This document shows, one piece after another, positions 44,280 through 49,748 of a stretch of 64,000 nt of DNA. The translations under genes were made by a program, and so were the position numbers. The stretch covers positions 1-64,000 of the IMG/VR virus record IMGVR_UViG_3300020193_000013; one strand, 5' to 3'. This DNA comes from a virus. The notes below the pieces were generated by a model. That model had not been told where the DNA came from. It saw nothing but the letters and a program-made list of their open reading frames with translations, and ran no database searches. How positions within the stretch are numbered: position 1 is the stretch's first letter; the number at the start of each line of letters is the position of its first letter.

Positions 44280-44519
44280 ATGAGAAACTTAGTAAACTTG
44301 GTAATGCAGCAGCAGATAATAGTGGTAACTTTAATTTTATTGGTAATGTACATAATTGCAGTGGTACCAAAAGCTATTGAATTACTTAAATATATATCAA
44401 AAAATAAAAGTTTTCTTAAAAAAACAATGTTTAGTTTATTTTTTCTAGTGTCTATTTCTGCAGACTTAGCAATAATGGTTTTAGCTATTCATGGATTGGT
44501 TTATTTTTTAAACCCTTGA
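44280..44519 (+). CDS. Small two-span membrane protein
   Basis: The start at 44280 (MRNLVNLVMQQ) follows AGGAG at 9 bp; in-frame codons further upstream lie within the HAD gene. The 79-residue product has two transmembrane segments (about residues 12-35 and 50-76). Family unknown. It is followed by an RNA hairpin and another gene in the same direction. Confidence 0.65.
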   Translation: MRNLVNLVMQQQIIVVTLILLVMYIIAVVPKAIELLKYISKNKSFLKKTMFSLFFLVSISADLAIMVLAIHGLVYFLNP

Positions 44520-44538
44520 TCAACAGAGAGAAACAAAA

Positions 44539-44567
44539 GGGCACTTAGGATTTATATCCTGGTGCCC
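44539..44567. promoter_or_regulatory. Stable hairpin before GAGG ribosome binding site
   Basis: GGGCAC (44539-44544) pairs with GTGCCC (44562-44567), and inside AGGAT pairs with ATCCT around a TTAT loop. CGAGG, the ribosome binding site of the next gene, follows directly. On the minus strand the hairpin is followed by TTTTGTTT, so it could also end leftward transcripts from the tRNA and tube genes. Confidence 0.55.
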
Positions 44568-44580
44568 CGAGGTAAAACTT

Positions 44581-44922
44581 ATGTCGCCGACAAAGAAGAA
44601 AGAAAAAATATACCACCTAATTACATTTTACACCCCAGTAATTAGCCCCGTAGATTACGATCTCTCTTTCTCTGGAATAACAGCTAGAATTATTGACATT
44701 GGGGATGATTTTTACTTTTTAACGGCTTTTTTTATGGACAGAAGTGGGAAACTAAATGCATTTAATATGTATATACCATATACAAATATAGCTGGTATGG
44801 CAGAATTAAAAGAAAGTTCTGAAAAATTTGAGCCTGAAGAAGAAAAAGACAGTGGCAAAGAAGAGTTTACTGGGAATGTGATTAACCTCGACAGGAGAAG
44901 AGAGGAAGAAAAAAATGAGTAG
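44581..44922 (+). CDS. Hypothetical protein with acidic tail
   Basis: A 113-residue protein. The first 75 residues are strand-rich (I-Y-H-L-I-T-F-Y-T-P-V, F-Y-F-L-T-A-F-F); the rest is strongly charged (Glu/Lys/Arg). No family recognised. Preceded by GAGG and a hairpin that could control its translation. It overlaps the following gene by 8 bp. Confidence 0.65.
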   Translation: MSPTKKKEKIYHLITFYTPVISPVDYDLSFSGITARIIDIGDDFYFLTAFFMDRSGKLNAFNMYIPYTNIAGMAELKESSEKFEPEEEKDSGKEEFTGNVINLDRRREEEKNE

Positions 44923-45226
44923 GTTTATAATTTTAATTGCATTACTGTTTACAGTCAAATTTGCAAAAGCAGAAGATAGTTACTCTTTTAGTAGCAACCA
45001 AAAATTAAGAATTGCCACCACTATTTTAATTTCTCAAGCTATGTCAAGATTGCTTTACGAACTAGGTGCCAGCAGCTCAGGAAGAACAACCATCAGTAAT
45101 TTTTTAATTTTAGGGCCAGCAATTACTTCAGAACTTCTAAGCGAAAAGCCGTCCCAAAACAATCTCATTTCAACTGGTATAGGTATAGTAACTAGTAACC
45201 TGATTAGCATTTCTCTTGATTGGTAA
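44915..45226 (+). CDS. Exported or membrane hypothetical protein
   Basis: A 103-residue protein with a signal peptide (M-S-R-F-I-I-L-I-A-L-L-F-T-V-K-F-A-K-A) ending in an A-K-A cleavage site near residue 19. The mature part is Ser/Thr-rich, with two hydrophobic segments (I-S-N-F-L-I-L-G-P-A-I and G-I-G-I-V-T-S-N-L-I-S). Probably periplasmic or outer-membrane-associated; family unknown. Last rightward gene before the tRNA. Confidence 0.65.
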   Translation: MSRFIILIALLFTVKFAKAEDSYSFSSNQKLRIATTILISQAMSRLLYELGASSSGRTTISNFLILGPAITSELLSEKPSQNNLISTGIGIVTSNLISISLDW

Positions 45227-45299
45227 AATAAAAAAACCTCTACTAAAACAAACTAGTTGTCTTAATAAAGGCAAGGCGGGGTCTGCAATTTTTTTAAAA

Positions 45300-45377
45300 T
45301 GGCTGTGGGAGCTGGGATCGAACCAGCCTCCATCCGAGTTAACAGCTCGGTGCTCTCGCCTTGAGAGCTATCCCACA
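45300..45377 (-). tRNA. tRNA-Asn (GUU anticodon)
   Basis: The minus strand folds into a full cloverleaf: acceptor TGTGGGA/TCCCACA, D stem GCTC/GAGC, anticodon stem CCGAG/CTCGG with loop CTGTTAA (anticodon GTT), T arm GCTGG-TTCGATC-CCAGC, discriminator G and an encoded CCA (45300-45302). Reads Asn AAC/AAU, useful for an AT-rich, Asn-rich proteome. It lies 43 bp downstream of the tail tube gene on the same strand. Confidence 0.95.
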
Positions 45378-45420
45378 CTCTATAAGCCTGTTAATAGAAC
45401 GAGGCTTACTTAAACTTTAA

Positions 45421-45882
45421 TTAAAAGCTAGCGGCTCCTGGCTCGTCATCGCCGCCATTTTTGCTGCTAGTTTCGTCTTCACCTTTAAGGCCCATAATAT
45501 CTAATCTAACGTCAGATACGCCTCTTGAAGAAACCCCCGAAGACCATCCTAATACTCTGCAACCAACAGCAGTAAAAATTCTTTCTCCAGATTGTCTATC
45601 AATGATAGCAACTGCGAAATCTTCTTCGTTTAATAAATTCTTGAGCTGTGTAGCATTTGCTACAGCGTAAGGACCGGAACCCACAACTCTAAAACCAGAA
45701 AGGCTTAAACGAACAGCATCTTGATCAATTGGAGTAATCTCAACTGGACTAAATCTTCCGAGAATAAAAGCAGGTACTTTACCTTGGGTCATAGACCAGG
45801 TGCAGTTTGTGAACAGGCCGACCTCTTGATTATTAATAAGAACTTTGGCTCTTGCCCCAGTCATTATTTTAGCTTTTGCCAT
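45421..45882 (-). CDS. Tail tube protein candidate
   Basis: A 153-residue protein with a strong AGGAGA site. It has the profile of a tube protein: A-R-A-K-V-L-I-N-N-Q-E-V-G-L-F-T-N, W-S-M-T-Q-G, then F-A-V-A-I-I-D-R-Q-S-G and V-G-C-R-V-L-G-W-S-S-G-V-S, and an acidic flexible end. A similar protein is encoded at 20717 in the baseplate region. It follows the sheath in transcription order, with accessory genes inserted between. In an assembled tail it would stack as hexamers inside the sheath. Confidence 0.6.
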   Translation of the reverse strand: MAKAKIMTGARAKVLINNQEVGLFTNCTWSMTQGKVPAFILGRFSPVEITPIDQDAVRLSLSGFRVVGSGPYAVANATQLKNLLNEEDFAVAIIDRQSGERIFTAVGCRVLGWSSGVSSRGVSDVRLDIMGLKGEDETSSKNGGDDEPGAASF

Positions 45883-45910
45883 CTTTTTCTCCTAAAAAGT
45901 ATTATATACA

Positions 45911-45918
45911 AGATTAAG
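45911..45918 (-). promoter_or_regulatory. CTTAATCT element upstream of tube gene
   Basis: Minus-strand GTCTTAATCTTGTATATAAT, 28 nt before the tube ATG. A TATAAT directly follows the element here. Confidence 0.4.
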
Positions 45919-45976
45919 ACAGTTTCAACATATTGTTTTTGTCAATAAAAAAACCAATAAAATTAAACAATTACAA

Positions 45977-46810
45977 CTATTTAGGTTTGTTCCTGTCTTC
46001 ATATACCTTCTTTAGTTCATTTATTTCTTCATCTTCTTCTGGTTCTGCGTCTAAATCCCAATCAATATTTAATGGATTCCATTCACCGTCAGCCCGCATA
46101 CCCTCTCTGCCAGGAAATATTGGGTGTATTTCAAAAAAATGCTTTCCTTGCTTTGACACACCACACTTTTTAACCGCTATAAGTTCGCCAGGTTTAGTTC
46201 CAGCGGGTATTTTAATGGTCCTGGCACCGTACATTGTAGTAACTTCTTCTTTGCCGCCTTTAATCATTTTGATGAGCGGTACTTTAGCTACCGAGTAAAC
46301 GTCCGTTCCTTGTATTTTATAGTGCGGGTGTTCGTTTACGGCCAAGTTAATAAATAGACTTCCAATGTCCGCACCTTTTTGTATTCCTTTACCTTTAAAA
46401 GTATAAGCTTTTTGTCCGGTCGTTCCTGGATCTACGGTGAACTTAAATTTTTCTAAAATAATCTCGCTTTCATCATTATTCTTGTCTATTTTCATCATGT
46501 TTGAATTCAAATTTAAATGTAATTCTTTACCAAAAAAACCTTCCTCAAAAGTAATAGTAAAATAAATATTTACGTTTAAGTTAGTAAAGTCTCTTATTTG
46601 TTTCTGTTTAAAGTCTGGATTAGTGAGCATTTCGTATGCCCAATGAACCTCGTAAAACTTATTCTTCTCGTTTGGATTTAAATCTGGATGATATTTTTTA
46701 GCTAGTTCTCTATAAGCCTTTTTGATTTCTTTTAAATCTTTTGTAGGTTTGATTCCTAAAACTTTAAAGCATTCTTCAGCAGTTCTAGCTTTATAAAAAT
46801 CATCGGCCAT
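45977..46810 (-). CDS. DnaJ-type co-chaperone (J domain)
   Basis: A 277-residue J-domain protein. Residues 10-75 form the J domain with the diagnostic K-K-Y-H-P-D-L-N loop. Two beta-rich substrate-binding regions like those of DnaJ/CbpA follow (I-Y-F-T-I-T-F-E-E-G-F-F-G, V-D-P-G-T-T-G-Q, F-K-G-K-G-I-Q-K-G, V-K-V-P-L-like segment, I-K-I-P-A-G-T-K-P-G). The Gly/Phe region and zinc centre of classical DnaJ are absent. It would recruit host DnaK, plausibly for virion folding. Acidic C-terminus. GTTAATCT lies 8 nt upstream. Confidence 0.85.
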   Translation of the reverse strand: MADDFYKARTAEECFKVLGIKPTKDLKEIKKAYRELAKKYHPDLNPNEKNKFYEVHWAYEMLTNPDFKQKQIRDFTNLNVNIYFTITFEEGFFGKELHLNLNSNMMKIDKNNDESEIILEKFKFTVDPGTTGQKAYTFKGKGIQKGADIGSLFINLAVNEHPHYKIQGTDVYSVAKVPLIKMIKGGKEEVTTMYGARTIKIPAGTKPGELIAVKKCGVSKQGKHFFEIHPIFPGREGMRADGEWNPLNIDWDLDAEPEEDEEINELKKVYEDRNKPK

Positions 46811-46818
46811 AGTTTATA

Positions 46819-46826
46819 AGATTAAC
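46819..46826 (-). promoter_or_regulatory. GTTAATCT element upstream of dnaJ-like gene
   Basis: Minus-strand GTTAATCTTATAAACT, 8 nt before the ATG at 46810; first base of the core differs from most members. Confidence 0.3.
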
Positions 46827-46872
46827 ATATTGCAGGCTTTTTTAAAACCTGAAAGATTATTTAAGATTAGTA

Positions 46873-46901
46873 TTGATAAACAAAAAAGCATGTGAGATAA
46901 T
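46873..46901 (+). promoter_or_regulatory. Sigma70-like promoter, rightward
   Basis: TTGATA (46873-46878), exactly 17 bp, GATAAT (46896-46901), about 50 bp upstream of the ATG at 46953. Host-type promoter for the short rightward unit. Confidence 0.6.
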
Positions 46902-46952
46902 AAATTCATAAATTTTAAACCCCTAACAAATTCAATAATTTAGGAGAAAAAT

Positions 46953-47129
46953 ATGTCAGATGGAATGAGTGAGGTTTACAGGCGTAAATATGCTATTGAA
47001 AGATTCAAACTTGCACTTGGTGACCTTTATAGAGAAGCTCCGAATGATTGGACCGAAATCGTTATGAAATCAATTGCACTTAAGTTTGCTAAAAAAACAA
47101 AAGTTAAAAAGTTAAAAAAAGTTAAATAA
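46953..47129 (+). CDS. 58-residue basic protein
   Basis: An ATG at 46953, preceded by AGGAGAAAA, opens a 58-codon frame ending at TAA 47127-47129. The product begins M-S-D-G-M-S-E-V-Y-R-R-K-Y, has helices (I-E-R-F-K-L-A-L-G-D-L-Y, W-T-E-I-V-M-K-S-I) and ends in a Lys-rich run. Small basic early-type protein; family unknown. Good promoter and ribosome binding site. Confidence 0.75.
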   Translation: MSDGMSEVYRRKYAIERFKLALGDLYREAPNDWTEIVMKSIALKFAKKTKVKKLKKVK

Positions 47130-47130
47130 A

Positions 47131-47337
47131 ATGTGGATCGGTAGAGTTCGTGTACTTTTTATTTGGAAGTTTCCTCAATCTGATGAAATTTACGTTATCC
47201 CATTTAAATTTATGCGAAGCGTATGCGGCTGCAAGGTAGTAATATTGTTTAATTTTGCTTTTATTTTTCCTACTAAGGCATGCTATAAAGAAGCCAAAAG
47301 GCTTTTAAAAAAGAAAAATAAAGATGATCTGCCCTAG
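47131..47337 (+). CDS. Small basic hypothetical protein
   Basis: A 68-residue product starting 1 bp after the previous stop and overlapping the next gene by 14 bp. The N-terminal two thirds are hydrophobic and strand-like (V-R-V-L-F-I-W-K-F, V-V-I-L-F-N-F-A-F-I-F); the C-terminus is Lys-rich. Family unknown. The overlaps imply coupled translation. Confidence 0.6.
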   Translation: MWIGRVRVLFIWKFPQSDEIYVIPFKFMRSVCGCKVVILFNFAFIFPTKACYKEAKRLLKKKNKDDLP

Positions 47338-47689
47338 ATGTAAAAATGAAATGAACCAAGAAGCTTTATTTACAACTATAAGCTACAAGTGTGTTTGCGA
47401 AGACGGCTGGTTTACTATTGAACAAATAAAAGAGAAACTGTGCCCGCCTGATTCAGACATACTAGAGCGTCCAATTCATTTAAAATTTAGGGATTCAAAA
47501 CAAGACGGTGATGTTTTTGTGGGTAATATGGATTACTTTGATCATTGTCCAAAAGATCGTAAATTTAAAATGGACTTAACAATGGGCAATAAAGTCGCAA
47601 TTTCGGATGAGACTGAATACGCAAATTTTTTGTACGGATATTCAATAATTAACGATCAAGCTTATTTTCTTTTGTTTTTAGGTAAGTAG
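47324..47689 (+). CDS. Zinc-ribbon protein, paralogue of 7436 gene
   Basis: A 121-residue protein starting M-I-C-P-R-C-K, then A-L-F-T, Y-K-C-V-C, D-G-W-F, the same order as in the gene at 7436. The four cysteines fit a zinc ribbon. The C-terminal 80 residues (F-D-H-C-P-K-D-R-K-F-K-M-D-L) are longer than in the paralogue. The 3' end overlaps a convergent small membrane gene by 28 bp. Function unknown. Confidence 0.7.
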   Translation: MICPRCKNEMNQEALFTTISYKCVCEDGWFTIEQIKEKLCPPDSDILERPIHLKFRDSKQDGDVFVGNMDYFDHCPKDRKFKMDLTMGNKVAISDETEYANFLYGYSIINDQAYFLLFLGK

Positions 47690-47826
47690 ATATAAAGAAG
47701 ACTAGTATAAGCCAGAGATATTACCAATAAACTATTTGTATTACATGCTTTAAAAGCAAAACAAGTTTTAAAGGACATTAACAAACCAGAAATACAAATA
47801 AAAAACACTAATACTCTTAATAACAT
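47662..47826 (-). CDS. 54-residue membrane protein
   Basis: Leftward frame from ATG at 47826 to TAA at 47662-47664, with AGGAA 8 bp before the ATG. The product (MLLRVLVFFICISGLLMSF) has one clear transmembrane segment at residues 1-20 and a second at about 33-50, and a basic C-terminus (P-K-N-K-R-K). It overlaps the convergent zinc-ribbon gene by 28 bp. The ribosome binding site and membrane pattern support a real gene. Confidence 0.55.
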   Translation of the reverse strand: MLLRVLVFFICISGLLMSFKTCFAFKACNTNSLLVISLAYTSLLYIYLPKNKRK

Positions 47827-47881
47827 TTTTAATTCCTAGATAGGGCGGCTCACCAGCTATTTATTCTAAATAGCAACCAAG

Positions 47882-48082
47882 TCAATCTACGTCAGGATCT
47901 TTCTCTTTACCTTTTAATTCATCAAAGAGATCCAACATATGATAAAAATCTTGCTTGTCTAATTGATCGGCGTTGTTTGTAACAATATTAGTTAGGTTGG
48001 CATCAATCATTTCGCCTAAATTTCTAATGGCCTCTTCTTTAGTTAAAAGACCTTTTTGGTATTCAAAGCATATTAAACACAT
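47882..48082 (-). CDS. Small helical acidic protein
   Basis: A 66-residue product (M-C-L-I-C-F-E-Y-Q-K-G) with helical content and an acidic C-terminus. It has an L-D-K-Q-D-F-Y-H-M-L-D-L-F-D-E-L helix and a possible Cys pair at residues 2 and 5. Family unknown. Downstream of a strong leftward promoter at 48197-48225. Confidence 0.6.
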   Translation of the reverse strand: MCLICFEYQKGLLTKEEAIRNLGEMIDANLTNIVTNNADQLDKQDFYHMLDLFDELKGKEKDPDVD

Positions 48083-48091
48083 ATTATTTTA

Positions 48092-48190
48092 TTATTTTAA
48101 TACCTCTAAAAGCTTGTCAAAACTTAAACACATAGTAATAAATAGAAAAACCATAAACCAGATTAAACCTTCTACTTTATTACTACTCAT
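48092..48190 (-). CDS. 32-residue single-span membrane peptide
   Basis: Leftward frame from ATG at 48190 to TAA, encoding 32 residues with one transmembrane segment (L-I-W-F-M-V-F-L-F-I-T-M-C-L). No ribosome binding site is present, and the predicted transcription start of the promoter just upstream falls at or next to the ATG, so it would be a leaderless message if real. Confidence 0.4.
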   Translation of the reverse strand: MSSNKVEGLIWFMVFLFITMCLSFDKLLEVLK

Positions 48191-48196
48191 GTGTTT

Positions 48197-48225
48197 ATTA
48201 TAATAGGTTAAGATTGCAATATCAA
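48197..48225 (-). promoter_or_regulatory. Strong sigma70-like promoter, leftward
   Basis: Minus strand TTGATA (48225-48220), 17-bp spacer, perfect TATAAT (48202-48197). Expected start near 48190. It lies immediately after the homing endonuclease stop region (48229) and drives the small genes to its left. Confidence 0.65.
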
Positions 48226-48228
48226 CTA

Positions 48229-49656
48229 TTAAATATCCTTAATAAATCTATAGTGACCTGTTCCAAATATTTTATGGTAACCTTCTGATCTCATTTGATC
48301 GTCTTTTTTGCCCCAAGATGCCCTTCTTGAAAGCCTAATCTCCTTATCAGTCCAAAACATATCTGGGGGAGTAATGCCGTCCAATTTAAAGCCATTTTTG
48401 ATATAAACTTGACCGTTGCTTATTCTTTTATCTGCATAGGACATGATTGAATTATAACCTAGTTTTTTAAGTTCGACTTGAGAATGTGACATTAGTTTAG
48501 AAAACCCGCCTACAACTGATGCATTTTTAACAGTGCAAAACCTTACCAATTCAACACCATATTTTTTGTTTTTACCAAAAGTTATTAATTGAACTAATTT
48601 GCCGTCTTTTTTAAGACCGATATTTAAAAATGAGCTTCTAAATCCCATTAAGTGATTATCGTTGCAAAAATGTTTAGTTTTTTTAAAGCTAATTTTAATT
48701 ACTTCACAATCTCTTGCGTTGATTTTGTTTTCAGTTATATTAAGCTTGTTAGCTATAATTGAGCATACCAGATCAAATTTAAAATTAATTTCATCTTCAA
48801 AAAACGATATTAATTTGATTTCCTGAGATTCTGCTAATTCATGTTTTTCTTTGTTACTATATTTTTCTTTATTTAATTCGCAATGCCAATATAAACCATC
48901 TATTTCTATTCCAATATTATAGTCTGGTAGATAAATATCTATTTCTAATGGATACCCACCCTTTTTTAAAATTTTTTGATTCCTTTTAAAATTTATGTTT
49001 TTTGATTCTAAAAAATTACATACTTTTTGTTCTATTAAAGGATTGTTTTTATGTTTTGGATGTCGAGTTTGATTAAAAATAACATTATACGGTAACGCTT
49101 CCCATTCGCCAAATTTAGGATCAATAAAAATAGCCCGTGAGTGCATTTTAATATACGTTTCTTTTTTAATTTTTATACCAGTTCCCATAGAATCCAGCCT
49201 AGACTGGATTTCATCTGGATGGATCAATTTATATTTCTTTTTTCTATCGGACAATCTTTTAGGGTGTGGGTACCTACTACTTAAAACATATTCAACTATT
49301 TTTGTAAACTCTCCGTAATCTTTATCTATAAAGGTTGCTGTTTTTTTAGTGCCTAAATACGTACTTTCAATAATTGTTACTTCTGGTGGTAATTTTTTTT
49401 TAATTTCCTCTACAGGAGTTTGCATGCCTCTATAAGATCTATTTGGATGCTTACCACCTTTTAAAAGTCTATTGGGAATTGCCCAAAAATCTCCAAAATC
49501 TTTATCAGTAAAAAGTGCTTTAAATTTCGTATTAACGTAAGTAGATTTATCTACTGAAATAATTTCAGGGTATTTTTCTTGGATTTTTTGAAGAGTTTTT
49601 TCAGATGTCCAAGTTTTTTTCTGAGATATTAAAATTGATTTTTTACTTTTTTCCAT
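48229..49656 (-). CDS. Vsr-like homing endonuclease with repeat array
   Basis: A 475-residue protein. Three N-terminal repeats of about 60 residues share Y-x-x-x-x-x-A-x-F-x-D-x-x-(F/Y)-G-(D/E)-(F/W), ending in H-P-(N/K): at about 46-82, 104-140 and 167-203. They are likely DNA-contacting. The core (about 210-310) has L-E-I-D-I-Y-L-P-D-Y-N-I-G-I-E-I-D-G-L-Y-W, a Vsr/EDxHD-type nuclease signature like I-Bth0305I. The C-terminal third is a separate G-F-R-S-S-F-L-N-I-G-type domain. A free-standing selfish nuclease placed beside the sheath gene. Confidence 0.75.
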   Translation of the reverse strand: MEKSKKSILISQKKTWTSEKTLQKIQEKYPEIISVDKSTYVNTKFKALFTDKDFGDFWAIPNRLLKGGKHPNRSYRGMQTPVEEIKKKLPPEVTIIESTYLGTKKTATFIDKDYGEFTKIVEYVLSSRYPHPKRLSDRKKKYKLIHPDEIQSRLDSMGTGIKIKKETYIKMHSRAIFIDPKFGEWEALPYNVIFNQTRHPKHKNNPLIEQKVCNFLESKNINFKRNQKILKKGGYPLEIDIYLPDYNIGIEIDGLYWHCELNKEKYSNKEKHELAESQEIKLISFFEDEINFKFDLVCSIIANKLNITENKINARDCEVIKISFKKTKHFCNDNHLMGFRSSFLNIGLKKDGKLVQLITFGKNKKYGVELVRFCTVKNASVVGGFSKLMSHSQVELKKLGYNSIMSYADKRISNGQVYIKNGFKLDGITPPDMFWTDKEIRLSRRASWGKKDDQMRSEGYHKIFGTGHYRFIKDI

Positions 49657-49700
49657 AAATTACATATAGTTATTATACACTATTATGAATAAAAGGCAAC

Positions 49701-49733
49701 AAAAAAGCGCAAGATGTAAAATCCTGCGCTTTA
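49701..49733 (-). terminator. Intrinsic terminator after sheath gene
   Basis: AAAGCGCA (49704-49711) pairs with TGCGCTTT (49725-49732), extended by GAT/ATC inside, followed on the minus strand by a run of T (complement of 49701-49706). It lies 16 bp after the sheath stop and isolates the sheath operon from the endonuclease gene. Confidence 0.8.
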
Positions 49734-49748
49734 TATAAACAATTGATT

